The position numbers and the translations under genes were made by a program. Shown here piece by piece: positions 35,708-44,235 of a DNA stretch of 64,000 nucleotides. Under the pieces are notes generated by a model. That model was not told the origin of the DNA and ran no database searches. It saw nothing but the letters and a program-made list of their open reading frames with translations. Positions within the stretch are counted from its first letter, which is position 1. Each line of letters opens with the position of its first letter. Origin of the DNA: Streptomyces capitiformicae (lineage in GTDB: Bacteria > Actinomycetota > Actinomycetes > Streptomycetales > Streptomycetaceae); assembly GCF_002214185.1 (NCBI RefSeq), contig NZ_CP022161.1, forward strand, positions 5,525,486 to 5,589,485, given 5' to 3'.

Positions 35708-36104
35708 GGCGCCTCCGGAGGGCGACGAGTTGAGTGACGCGGGCACAGAGCCGGTCCTTGTCATCCCTGATGTCGATTTCCACGGCGACCGTTGACTTGC
35801 CGACGTGCAGCGGGCGGGAGGTCGCGAAGGCGCCGATGCCGTGTACGGGCCGCAGGAAGTGGGTGGTGGATTCCATGGTCGCGGGGACGGTGTCGGCGGT
35901 CCCGTTCAGCGTGGCGCACACGGCGCCGGCTACATCGGCCAGCCCCATCAGTGCCCCGCCGTGCATCGCGGCGCCGACGGTGGACTGCTCGGGCGTGTAG
36001 GCGAGTTGCGCGGTGACAGCGTCGGCCTTGAGGGCTCCGAAGCGTATCCCGAGCGTCCTGGCGAACGGCGCCAAGGTGTAGACGTCTTGCTCGGTGATGG
36101 TCAT
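35700..36104 (-). CDS. PaaI-type hotdog thioesterase
   Basis: 134 residues with a hotdog fold and the PaaI-type signature HGGALMGLADVAGAVCA (His-Gly-Gly-Ala plus downstream Asp). It probably hydrolyses an acyl-CoA; the substrate is unknown. GAGGGGCCC precedes the ATG at 36104. It shares an operon with the TetR gene. A palindrome covers its promoter region. Confidence 0.87.
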   Translation of the reverse strand: MTITEQDVYTLAPFARTLGIRFGALKADAVTAQLAYTPEQSTVGAAMHGGALMGLADVAGAVCATLNGTADTVPATMESTTHFLRPVHGIGAFATSRPLHVGKSTVAVEIDIRDDKDRLCARVTQLVALRRRHD

Positions 36105-36121
36105 CGTGGGCCCCTCAAGTT

Positions 36122-36144
36122 GTCGCCGTTAAGTTAACGGTGAC
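36122..36144. promoter_or_regulatory. 23-base operator palindrome before the thioesterase-tetR operon
   Basis: Core CCGTTAAGTTAACGG is a perfect 15-base palindrome, extended to 23 bases (36122-36144) with one mismatched pair. It lies 18 bases upstream of the thioesterase start. Confidence 0.75.
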
Positions 36145-36531
36145 ATGTTATGTGGGCGTCACGGTTCGTGTCCACGCCTGTGGCGCGAGGCTGCAGGGCT
36201 GTGCAGTCTTCCGGTGCCGATCGGAGGCGTGCTGAGAGACGCCGAGCTGTCACTCGGATGAGACAACTTCAAGTGTCTGGAGAACCGTCGAACTTCGGCT
36301 GCATTACCAGGTCACCGGGCAGAGTGCCTGGCATGGGCAGCTGGTCGCGGGCGTAGGCGTGTGCCAGCATCGGTTCCACCGGCGGTCGCAGCACCATACT
36401 TCCGGTCTACGGTCCGGCCGCCGAACCCGCGATTTGAGCAGGCCCGGTCAAGAGTTGTCCACAGGCGAAATCACTGGTTGGCGACGGACTCTACCGTGTT
36501 GCTCCAGCCGATCATGAGAACGGGGCAGGCG
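36145..36531. other. Gap with a lone DnaA-box sequence
   Basis: About 390 bases without a recognisable gene. TTGTCCACA at 36455-36463 matches the Streptomyces DnaA box but is single, so it is not an origin. Confidence 0.45.
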
Positions 36532-36534
36532 ATG

Positions 36535-36748
36535 ATGTACAGGGTGGATCTCGCGGTCCGGGTGGAGGACGCTCTGGCCGGACTTCCCGAGGAAGACCGA
36601 CGCGAGGTCTTGGAGATGAAGTCCGCGATCCTGGTCCGGAGAGTCCTGGCCGGTGGCGGGCGGGTGGGACGTGCGGTTCGCGGCACGGTCGTGGGTGGCG
36701 TTCTCCGCATACGGGATCGAGGTGTACGACCTGGGGTGGGCGGGCTGA
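36535..36748 (+). pseudogene. Small (~70-residue) RelE-like protein split by a frameshift
   Basis: MYRVDLAVRVEDALAGLPEE and DRREVLEMKSAIL lie in one frame; SWPVAGGWDVRFAARSWVAF and SAYGIEVYDLGWAG-stop lie in the next. Joined, they give one protein of a type common in Streptomyces, with a RelE-like alternation of helices and strands. A one-base shift near 36,640 breaks it. Either a real mutation or a sequence error. Confidence 0.55.
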
Positions 36749-36770
36749 GCACTGCAGCGCCGCACCGGCC

Positions 36771-37757
36771 TTGCGGCGCTCCGCCTGCATCTTCTCCACG
36801 CTGCGAAGGCGGCGTGCGCCGGTCCTCGTCGTGAGCAGGACCCGGGCGTTCCCTCTAGAGGTGCACCACGCGATCGGCTCTCCGGTCGCCGGTCTGCCGG
36901 TACTTCCGGCATATGTGCCACGCGAGCATGATCATGTGCTCGCCGAGGTGGTGGGCCGTGCTGCCGCCGGCGACAGCGAAATCGCGGTGCTGGTGGGCGG
37001 GTCCTCGACTGGCAAGACCCGCGCCTGTTGGGAGGCCCTCAACATCCTGCGCGAAGGAGGCGAGCCATGGCGTCTGTGGCATCCCATCGATCCGCCCACT
37101 CGACCCGACGCCGTCCTGGCCGAACTTGCTGATGTCACCACGTACACGGTCGTGTGGCTGAACGAGGCCCAGTTCTACCTGGCGCCTGACGATCTCGGCG
37201 AGCAGGTCGCCGCGGGCCTGCGCAGCCTGCTGCGCGAGCCGAAGCGGGGCCCGGTCCTGGTGCTGGCCACCTTGTGGCCGAACCACTGGGACATGCTGAC
37301 TACCCGCACGGAACCGGACCTGCACGCCCATGCCCGGGAGTTGCTGGACGGACGCAAGATCAGTGTCCCGGATGCCTTCAATGACGCTGACCTTGCCGCG
37401 CTGACCGCCGGCACCGACCGCGACCCCCGGCTGGCTGAGGCCGTCGAACACGCCAGCGGCGGCCAAATCACCCAGTACCCGGCCGGGGTGCCAGTCCTCA
37501 TGGACCGCTACGAGGAGGCCCGAGGCGCAACCAGGGCACTGATCCACGCCGCCATGGACGCCCGCCGCCTCGGCGCCGGGCCGCGGCTGTCACTGGCGCT
37601 GCTGGCCGACGAGGCACGGTCGGTGATGGCTCTCGCTCAACCAGAGCTCATCCAGCGAGAGTCCGGCATCCCTGACAGGAGGCCGCCGGCCTCCAAACCA
37701 TCACGCTCAACATTCCCTACGGCAGTCGCCAGTCCACTGGCTGCGCACCCTGCTTGA
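36771..37757 (+). pseudogene. Truncated P-loop NTPase of a large Streptomyces ATPase family
   Basis: From about residue 37: LPAYVPREHDHVLAEVVGRA, Walker A in VLVGGSSTGKTRACWEAL, Walker B-like YTVVWLNEAQFYL, LVLATLWPNHWD and LSLALLADEARSVMALAQPE. The family continues for several hundred residues after LALLAD; here the frame ends in an unrelated tail that overlaps the end of ung. The true start is also unclear. Probably only the nucleotide-binding module survives. Confidence 0.65.
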
Positions 37758-38394
37758 TCAGCAGGTCGTTGGCGCGGCTGAACGGCCGCGAACCGAAGAA
37801 ACCCCGGTCCGCCGACATCGGCGAGGGATGCGCAGACTCGATCGCCGGAAGATCCCCGAGCAACGGCCGCAGATTACGCGCGTCACGCCCCCACAGGACC
37901 GACACCAACGGTTTACCGCGCGCAGCCAACGCCCGGATGGCCTGCTCGGTGACCTCCTCCCACCCCTTGCCCCGGTGCGCCGCCGGCTTGCGGGGCGCCG
38001 TCGTCAGCGCCCTGTTGAGCAGCAGCACTCCCTGCTCGGTCCACGGCGTCAGATCGCCGTTCGACGGCCTGGACAGCCCCAAGTCCGTATGGAGCTCCCG
38101 GAAGATGTTCTCCAGACTGCCCGGCAACGAACGCACCTCAGGCGAGACCGCGAAACTCAGCCCGATGGCCATCCCAGGGGTGGGATAGGGATCCTGACCA
38201 ACGATCAGGACGCGAACGTCATCAAAGGGCTGCTGGAAGGCCCGCAGGACATTCGCTCCGGACGGAAGGTAGGTCCGGCCGGCCGCTATCTCGGCCCGGA
38301 GGAAGTCCCCCATCGCAGCGACGCGTTCGGCCGCAGGTTCAAGAGCCTTCGCCCAGCCTGCTTCAACAAGTTCATGCAAGGGTCGTGGTGCCAC
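37717..38394 (-). CDS. ung: Uracil-DNA glycosylase, family 1 (intact copy)
   Basis: 225 residues with family-1 motifs: catalytic [33 protein letters not shown] and the DNA-binding loop [19 protein letters not shown]. It excises uracil from DNA. Start is GTG at 38394 without an obvious ribosome-binding site. It is on the opposite strand from a second, truncated copy 230 bases away. The stop lies within the 3' end of the truncated NTPase reading. Confidence 0.92.
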   Translation of the reverse strand: MAPRPLHELVEAGWAKALEPAAERVAAMGDFLRAEIAAGRTYLPSGANVLRAFQQPFDDVRVLIVGQDPYPTPGMAIGLSFAVSPEVRSLPGSLENIFRELHTDLGLSRPSNGDLTPWTEQGVLLLNRALTTAPRKPAAHRGKGWEEVTEQAIRALAARGKPLVSVLWGRDARNLRPLLGDLPAIESAHPSPMSADRGFFGSRPFSRANDLLIKQGAQPVDWRLP

Positions 38395-38471
38395 GGCGCG
38401 TCACTCTACTGGTACGCGCCGTGCCGCGGCACAGACACAGAAGCCCTCATGCACGGCCGCCGCTCCGGGCG

Positions 38472-38585
38472 CTACCCTTCCCCCTCGTCGAGATCTTCGA
38501 ACTGGTCGAGCAGATCGCGCAGCCGGTCACCGGGAAGGAGGGGAGCCTGTTGCATCCAGTGATCAAGCCACTCCGCCATCGTCAT
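38472..38585 (-). CDS. Very short reading, 37 residues
   Basis: [20 protein letters not shown] followed by [16 protein letters not shown]. Short Streptomyces proteins of this kind (W...HW...AP.L...) accompany phage-type or plasmid genes, but this one may be only a remnant. It fills the junction between the two ung copies. Confidence 0.35.
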   Translation of the reverse strand: MTMAEWLDHWMQQAPLLPGDRLRDLLDQFEDLDEGEG

Positions 38586-38621
38586 CACGCCTGGTCCGCC
38601 TCTCGCGCCCGATACACAGAT

Positions 38622-39092
38622 CCCGGAACTCCCGCGCACGCGGTGGGGTTGTCCTTCTCGGTCGCTCCGGAGGTACGTCCGCTGCCGGGCAGCCTGATCA
38701 ACATCTACCGGGAGCTCAACAACGACCTGGGCCTCCCCCACCCGTCCAACGGCGACCTGACCCCTTGGACGCAGCAGGGCGTACTGCTGCTCAACAGGGC
38801 GCTCACCACGGCCCCGCGCAAGCCCGCAGCGCACCGGGGCAAGGGCTGGGAGGAGGTCACCGAGCAGGCGATACGAGCGCTCGCCTCGCGCGGGCGCCCG
38901 CTGGTGTCCATTCTGTGGGGCCGCGACGCCCGCAATCTCCGCCCTCTGCTCGGCGACCTCCCGTCCATCGTGTCCGCCCACCCCTCCCCCATGTCGGCCG
39001 ACCGCGGTTTCTTCGGTCCCCGCCCCTTCAGCCGAGCCAACGACCTCCTGGCCCGGCAGGGGGGTGCTCCCGTGGACTGGCGCCTGCCATGA
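38622..39092 (+). pseudogene. Second uracil-DNA glycosylase, N-terminally truncated
   Basis: From [20 protein letters not shown] to the end ([20 protein letters not shown] ... DWRLP) it matches the intact ung closely, but everything before and including the catalytic GQDPY segment is missing. The break falls inside the PTPG(H/M)AVGLSF motif. Its stop overlaps the next gene as ATGA, which shows that this copy, not the intact one, originally belonged to the kinase operon. Confidence 0.85.
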
Positions 39093-40072
39093 CCGGCGGC
39101 GCCGTCGGGCGTTCCGTCGTGCTCGCCGTGGACTCCGGTGGTTCCGGGATGCGCGCGGTGCTGGCCGTGGGCGGTGAGGTGCTCGGGGAGCCGCTCACCT
39201 CACAGGAGCCGGTGCGGACCGGGGCTCGGGGCATCGATGCCGGGCATCTGCTGGAGCAACTGCTTCCCATGGCACGGCGGTTGATCGACGGCGCCGGGCT
39301 CGGCCGCCCCGTCGCGGTGGCCGTCGGAGCCGCCGGGTTCGCCTCGCTCGGGGAGCAGATGCGTGCCGAACTTCCCTCTGCGCTGGCGCGCGAGTGGGGG
39401 GTGCGCCGGGTCGCGCTGGTCGCCGACGCGGTCTCCGCGTACGTGGGCGCGCTCGGCTCCCGGCCGGGCGCGGTGATCGCCGCCGGTACGGGACTGATCG
39501 CGATCGGCACGGACCTGGAGAGCTGGCGTCGGGCCGACGGCTGGGGGCATCTGCTCGGGGACTGCGGCAGCGGGGCGTGGATCGGGCGGGCGGGGCTGGA
39601 GGCGGCGCTGCGGGCGCACGACGGGCGGAGCGGCGGTTCCGCCCGGCTGCTGGCGCGCGCCGAGGAGTCGTTCGGTCCGGCCGACGGACTGCCCGGGCGG
39701 CTCTACCCCAGACCCGACCGCCCGGCGGTACTCGCCTCCTTCGCGCCCGAGGTGGTCGACTGCGCCGCCGACGACCCCGTGGCGGCCCGCATCCTGCGCA
39801 CGGCGGCCCGGCACATGGCCGACTCCGCGGCCGCCGTCTGTCCGGCCTCGGGCGAGCCCCGAGTGGCGCTCACCGGGGGCCTGTTCAAGTTGGGCGAGCC
39901 TCTCCTCGTACCGCTGGAGGCGGAGTTGGCGGAGCGGTTGCCGTACGCGCGGCGGGTGGCCGCGGAGGGTGATCCGCTGCGCGGTGCCGTGCGTATCGCG
40001 GCCGACCTGGCCGTCGACGGACTCCGATTGCCGTACGACAAACGGATGTTGTACGTGGTGGCCGAAAAGTAG
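39089..40072 (+). CDS. BadF/BadG-type ATPase, probable N-acetylglucosamine kinase
   Basis: 327 residues of the ASKHA fold: [18 protein letters not shown] (phosphate 1), [32 protein letters not shown] (adenosine/phosphate 2), [12 protein letters not shown] and [13 protein letters not shown]. Close to N-acetylglucosamine kinases (NagK type), which phosphorylate GlcNAc released from wall or chitin. The ATG overlaps the ung remnant stop (ATGA), so the original operon was ung-kinase and its promoter may have been lost with the ung 5' end. Confidence 0.82.
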   Translation: MTGGAVGRSVVLAVDSGGSGMRAVLAVGGEVLGEPLTSQEPVRTGARGIDAGHLLEQLLPMARRLIDGAGLGRPVAVAVGAAGFASLGEQMRAELPSALAREWGVRRVALVADAVSAYVGALGSRPGAVIAAGTGLIAIGTDLESWRRADGWGHLLGDCGSGAWIGRAGLEAALRAHDGRSGGSARLLARAEESFGPADGLPGRLYPRPDRPAVLASFAPEVVDCAADDPVAARILRTAARHMADSAAAVCPASGEPRVALTGGLFKLGEPLLVPLEAELAERLPYARRVAAEGDPLRGAVRIAADLAVDGLRLPYDKRMLYVVAEK

Positions 40073-40141
40073 TATCTGAAATACGAAGCAAACCGGCCTG
40101 TCGGACAACCACCACTGTGGGCGGCCAAGAACGCCGCTCAG

Positions 40142-40209
40142 CAGACAAATGCGGTATCGATCGGTATCGATCGGCCCTGATCGGCACGTACCTCATCAGA
40201 CAAATCCGG
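40142..40209. repeat. Direct repeats upstream of the CbiX-like gene
   Basis: CAGACAAATGCGG (40142-40154) recurs as CAGACAAATCCGG (40197-40209), and between them GGTATCGATC is repeated in tandem (40153-40162, 40163-40172). They lie in the 203-base gap before the next gene and could be regulator sites. Confidence 0.5.
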
Positions 40210-40275
40210 ACGGATACCGCTCACCTGCACCCTCCCCGAACAGGGGAACCCAAGAAGCCAGTAACATGCGGCGCC

Positions 40276-41199
40276 ATGAGCTCCCCCACTGGGCCCGCGT
40301 CCGGCCTGCCAGTACGAATGCCGCGACCCCGTCAGCCGGGACGGCATCGCCGCCCCGAGCCGCTGGCGGCTCCCGAGGGCGCGCCCGCGCTCGTCCTCGC
40401 GGTGCCCGGCACGCCCAGCGCCGCCACGCGCGGCCTCGCCGAGGAGGTCGTGAGCATCGCCCGCTCCGAGCTGCCCGGTCTCGACGCACGCATCGCCTAC
40501 GTCGACGGTGGCTCCGACGAGTTCCCCACGCTGCAGTCGGTGCTCACGCACGCCGCCGAGGAGCGCACCGCCCGTTACGAGCAGGCACGCGCCGCCGGCC
40601 TGGACGTCAAGGAGCCCGACGGCCCCGTCGCCGTCGTCGTGCCCCTGCTGGCCGGCCCCGACAGCGCGACCCTGCGCCAGGTCCGCCAGGCCGTCATGGA
40701 GAGCAAGATCGCGGCCGAGCTGACCGATGTCCTCGGTCCGCACCCACTGCTCGCCGAGGCGCTGCACGTGCGGCTGTCCGAGGCGGGTCTGGCGCGTGCC
40801 GACCGGGCCCGGCTGTTCACCGTGGCCACCGCCGCCGACGGCATCATCCTCGCCTCCGTGGGCGGCGAGGAGGCCGTGCAGGCGGCCGGGATCACGGGCA
40901 TGCTGCTGGCCGCGCGTCTCGCCGTGCCGGTGATGGCCGCCGCGCTCGACCAGGACGGCTCGATCAACTCCGTGGCCGAGCAGCTGCGCTCCTCCGGCTC
41001 CCAGCAGCTCGCGCTCGCGCCGTATCTGATAGGACCGGAGATCGACGCCGGTCTGATCGAGGCGGCCGCGAAGGAGGCGGGCTGCTCCGCGGCCGAGGCA
41101 CTGGGTCCGTACCCGGCGATCGGCAAGCTGGCGCTCGGCAAGTACACGACCGCGCTCGGTATCGCGCCGCAGCAGCCGCAGGGCATGCCGGTCCGCTGA
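40276..41199 (+). CDS. CbiX/sirohydrochlorin-chelatase-like protein
   Basis: 307 residues with two CbiX-type repeats: ALVLAVPGTPSAATRGLAEE and ... GPVAVVVPLLAGP; then DGIILASVGGEEAVQA and ALAPYLIGPEID. Chelatases of this fold insert Co or Fe into sirohydrochlorin, but the expected metal-binding His near the N-terminal strand is not evident (LAVPGTPS instead of LxxHGS). It is therefore a chelatase-like protein of uncertain activity. ATG at 40276 with a poor ribosome-binding site. Confidence 0.75.
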   Translation: MSSPTGPASGLPVRMPRPRQPGRHRRPEPLAAPEGAPALVLAVPGTPSAATRGLAEEVVSIARSELPGLDARIAYVDGGSDEFPTLQSVLTHAAEERTARYEQARAAGLDVKEPDGPVAVVVPLLAGPDSATLRQVRQAVMESKIAAELTDVLGPHPLLAEALHVRLSEAGLARADRARLFTVATAADGIILASVGGEEAVQAAGITGMLLAARLAVPVMAAALDQDGSINSVAEQLRSSGSQQLALAPYLIGPEIDAGLIEAAAKEAGCSAAEALGPYPAIGKLALGKYTTALGIAPQQPQGMPVR

Positions 41200-41212
41200 C
41201 CGCATACGGCCG

Positions 41213-41243
41213 AGGGCCCGCTCCTCTCGTAGGAGCGGGCCCT
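41213..41243. terminator. Terminator between convergent genes
   Basis: AGGGCCCGCTCCT and AGGAGCGGGCCCT form a perfect 13-base stem with a CTCGT loop. Confidence 0.85.
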
Positions 41244-41271
41244 TCGTCGTGCCTGTCGCGCCTGTACCGCG

Positions 41272-42291
41272 TCAGACGTCGAGGACCACCCAGGAGGCCG
41301 CAGGGGCCTCGATCGAGCCGCCTCTCACCGGCACACCCGTGTCCTGGTCGGGCGTGAACCAGGTGACGTCCCCTGAGTGCTGGTTGGCGACGTACAGCGT
41401 TCCGGCGGCGTACGTGATGGCGCGCGGCCAGCGGCCGCCGCAGGGCACGGTCGTGACCAGGCGCAGGTCGGCGCCCTCCACCGCGAGCACGGACAGGACG
41501 TCCACGCCGCGCGTCGCCGTCCACACGAAGCGGCCGTCGGGCGACACGGCGATGCCCGAGGGGTACGCGTCGCCGTCCGGGGTGGTCGGCAGTACCGGTG
41601 TCTCCGTCACGGGCTCCAGTTGGCCTTCTGCGGCGTTCCAGCGGCATGTGGTGACGGTCGGGGCGAGTTCGTTGAGCACGTGGACGTACGATCCGTCCGC
41701 GCCGTTCGGGTTGAAGGCGAGGTGGCGTGGGCCGGAGCCTGGGCGCAGGGCGGTCTCGCTGTGTACGACGGGGATTCCGCCCTCCACTGTGCACACCCGT
41801 ACCGAGTCCGTGCCCAGGTCCACGCCCAGCACCCAGCGACCGGTCGGGTCGGGCTGGACCTGGTGGGCGTGGGGCTGTCGCTGACGGGGGTGGCAGAGCG
41901 TGCCGGATGCGGTGTCTGCCAGGGTGCCTGTGCCGTCGGGGAGGAGGGGTACGGCGGTGATGCTGCCTGAGCCGTGATCGGCGGTCAGGATGTGGTCGGC
42001 GAACAGGCAGAGGTGGGTGGGGGCGCTGCCGACCGGTACGGGTGCGTGGGCCAGCTCGGGCTTGTCGTCGGTCACTCGGTAGGCGGCGACCGTGCCTTTG
42101 GGTGTCTCGCTCACCGCGTAGAGGGTGTGGCCGTCCGGGGAGAGGGTGAGGCAGGAGGGGTCGGGGAGGTCGTTCGTGGTGCCGAGGGGGGTCAGTGCAC
42201 CGGTTTCCTCGTCCACGGCGGCGAGGAGTATGCCGAGGCCTCCTGCCGATGTGAATGAGCCGACGTATGCCCGTCGTCTGCCTTCTGCCAC
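41272..42291 (-). CDS. Lactonase-family beta-propeller (6-phosphogluconolactonase type)
   Basis: 339 residues with the YbhE/Pgl seven-bladed propeller pattern (RRAYVGSFTSAGGLGI; DPSCLTLSPDGHTLYAVSET; GPRHLAFNPNGADGSYVHVL; SGIAVSPDGRFVWTATRGVD; WPRAITYAAGTLYVANQHSG). Members hydrolyse sugar lactones such as 6-phosphogluconolactone. GTG at 42291 is chosen because GGGAGGGGAC lies six to twelve bases upstream; GTG 42327 has no such site. A DasR-like palindrome lies 46 bases upstream. Confidence 0.88.
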   Translation of the reverse strand: MAEGRRRAYVGSFTSAGGLGILLAAVDEETGALTPLGTTNDLPDPSCLTLSPDGHTLYAVSETPKGTVAAYRVTDDKPELAHAPVPVGSAPTHLCLFADHILTADHGSGSITAVPLLPDGTGTLADTASGTLCHPRQRQPHAHQVQPDPTGRWVLGVDLGTDSVRVCTVEGGIPVVHSETALRPGSGPRHLAFNPNGADGSYVHVLNELAPTVTTCRWNAAEGQLEPVTETPVLPTTPDGDAYPSGIAVSPDGRFVWTATRGVDVLSVLAVEGADLRLVTTVPCGGRWPRAITYAAGTLYVANQHSGDVTWFTPDQDTGVPVRGGSIEAPAASWVVLDV

Positions 42292-42337
42292 TGCCGTCCC
42301 CTCCCGCTGGTCTGTTGTGCGGGCCACCTTAGCAATA

Positions 42338-42347
42338 GGTCTAGACC
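42338..42347. promoter_or_regulatory. DasR-like (dre) palindrome
   Basis: GGTCTAGACC, a perfect 10-base palindrome followed by A, equal to the core of the GntR-family DasR box (TGGTCTAGACCA). The outer bases of the 16-base consensus do not match. In the lactonase promoter region. Confidence 0.5.
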
Positions 42348-42355
42348 AAAGGGAG

Positions 42356-42505
42356 TTTCTTCGCCCCCGCCGTCCCTACCCGTCCCGTCCCACAAGGGCT
42401 GCGCCCCTTCAGCCCCCGCGGGAGAGCTCGGTCCAGTCGGTGCGTCGGCGGGTGCGGGTGGGTGGGGGTTTCTCGCACAGTTCCCCGCGCCCCTGAAGGG
42501 GCGCC
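42356..42505. repeat. Streptomyces intergenic repeat, copy B
   Basis: Same element as 19698-19777 (TTCGCCCCCGCCGTCCCTAC ... CAGTTCCCCGCGCCCCTGAA) but with an extra ~55-base G-rich insert between the two halves. It occupies the gap between two minus-strand genes. Confidence 0.65.
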
Positions 42506-43987
42506 TCAGGGCTGGGCGAAGGTCGTGCCCTGTAGGGGTTGGGAGAGGGACGTCAGGGCGTGTTCCAGGCGTTGGAGGTGGGCCAGGGCCTGTTCGGCGC
42601 CAGGGTGGTGGGGCGAGGGCTCGACGTGGGGGCGGGTGAGGTGTTTCGGGGACGCGCCCACCAGTGTTGCGACGGCCGACTCGACGCGGTGGCAGGCGGC
42701 CGTGAGGCGGGTGTCGTGGGAGGCCTCGGGATCGGCGGCCACGGCGGCGAGACCGCGGGCTTCGCGGGCGCAGTCGTCCAGCAGGGCCAGTACCCGGCGG
42801 GCCCGCTCCTTGCGGGGGCGCAGCGGGTTGAGCGGGTGCACCAGGGGCGCGAGGGAGAGTCGTACACGCCCCAGAAGCGCCTCCAGCTGCGCCACGCGCG
42901 GGGCGGGGTCCGCGTCGGGGTCACCGGCCAGGCGCCGGGCCGCCGTCGCGGTGCAGCCGTGCACCTCGTGCAGGGCCCGCCGTACCCAGCGGTTGGTGAC
43001 GGCGTCCGTGGTGACCGGCAGGATCAGCACCACGGCGAGCCCGGCGCCGAGCGCGCCGACCCCGGTCTGGGCGAGCCGGAGGCCGAGAAGCGCCGGGGTC
43101 AGGACACCGAGGAGACCGTAGAGCAGGCCCGCCATGACGGTCACGCACAGCATCATCCAGCTGTACGACAGGGCGGCCGTGTAGAAGATGCCGAACACGC
43201 AGACGGCGATGAGCGCGGCGGTGGGGGCCGGGGCGCCTTGCAGGGGTACGGCGACCAGGAGTCCGACGAGGATGCCGGTGATCGTGCCGAGGAGGCGGCG
43301 GAAGCCGCGTACCAGGGTCTCGCCGCGTGATGTGGTGTTCACGAAGATCCACCAAACCGTGCCGACGGCCCAGTACCAGCGCTCCTGGGAGAGAACCTGG
43401 CCCGCGGCCATCGCGAAGGCGCAGGCCGCGAACGCCTGGAAGGCCTGGCGGGTGGTGGGGCGGGCGAGCCCACGGTCGTCCTTCGGGGCGGGCGCGGCCG
43501 GGGGCGGGGTGCGCCGTTCAATGCACCAGGCGCCGAAGCGGACCGCCGAGGAGGCCACCAGCGAGAGGGTCATCGCCGTGTACAGGTCCGGCAGTTGGGC
43601 GGGAACGGCGTGCAGGAACTGGGTGACGAAGAACGTCATGAAGGCGAAGATGCCGAGCGCGTGGCCGCGCGGTCCCCAGCGGCGGGCGTACACACCGCAG
43701 AAGATCACCGCGAGCCAGACGGCGTCACGCAGGGTCGGCGTCTCGTGCAGCACCGTCGCGAGAGCCAGGGCCGGGAAGCCCACAGCGGGCAGTAGCGCGG
43801 TGGTGACCGCCTGGCCGCGCACGGTCGGGTCGGCGACCGTGAACAGCGCGAGGAGCGCCGCGAGTCCGCCCGTGATCGAGGCGGTCAGCGACAGCCCGGC
43901 CAGCTCCGACAGAGTCACCGCGAGCGCGATGCCGAGCACCGCCCGCAGGGAGACCCGCAGTCGCAGCAGGCCCGGGTCCGGAGCCAT
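42506..43987 (-). CDS. FUSC-family integral membrane protein
   Basis: About 493 residues: two blocks of membrane helices (residues ~10-160 and ~215-350; VSLRAVLGIALAVTLSELAG, WYWAVGTVWWIFVNTTSRGE TLVRGFRRLLGT) and soluble helical tails, the layout of FUSC (fusaric-acid-resistance/aromatic-acid exporter) proteins. Exports small aromatic acids in known members; substrate unknown here. Start ATG 43987 is preceded by AGAGGA; ATG 43993 and GTG 44002 are alternatives. Divergent from an Lrp gene with a palindrome between. Confidence 0.85.
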   Translation of the reverse strand: MAPDPGLLRLRVSLRAVLGIALAVTLSELAGLSLTASITGGLAALLALFTVADPTVRGQAVTTALLPAVGFPALALATVLHETPTLRDAVWLAVIFCGVYARRWGPRGHALGIFAFMTFFVTQFLHAVPAQLPDLYTAMTLSLVASSAVRFGAWCIERRTPPPAAPAPKDDRGLARPTTRQAFQAFAACAFAMAAGQVLSQERWYWAVGTVWWIFVNTTSRGETLVRGFRRLLGTITGILVGLLVAVPLQGAPAPTAALIAVCVFGIFYTAALSYSWMMLCVTVMAGLLYGLLGVLTPALLGLRLAQTGVGALGAGLAVVLILPVTTDAVTNRWVRRALHEVHGCTATAARRLAGDPDADPAPRVAQLEALLGRVRLSLAPLVHPLNPLRPRKERARRVLALLDDCAREARGLAAVAADPEASHDTRLTAACHRVESAVATLVGASPKHLTRPHVEPSPHHPGAEQALAHLQRLEHALTSLSQPLQGTTFAQP

Positions 43988-44176
43988 GAACATCCTCTTC
44001 ACCGTCGCCCGCCCGCCCCTCTCCCGTACAGATCCCGTACAGATGCGTGTCCTCATGACATGGGAATGGCGCCGCGGGCACGGATCCGGCTTCATTGCCG
44101 TCCTGCGCTGCGCGGCGCCATGTGATGGGCATCAGCAAAGCATCCGGGGAGCAGTGGCTCAACCGGCGTCCGGTTT

Positions 44177-44195
44177 ACTGGGCCATTGGTACAGT
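44177..44195. promoter_or_regulatory. Operator palindrome between FUSC and lrp
   Basis: ACTGGGCCATTGGTACAGT has the symmetric form ACTGnnCCAnTGGnnCAGT, 41 bases upstream of the lrp start. A likely site for the Lrp/AsnC protein, controlling itself and perhaps FUSC. Confidence 0.65.
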
Positions 44196-44235
44196 CGCCC
44201 GTGATCGCCGGACCTCGCAGGGAGGCCAACGGACC

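Noticed and set aside
36455..36463. DnaA box TTGTCCACA as an origin
   Set aside because: Single box, no cluster, no dnaA/dnaN neighbours.
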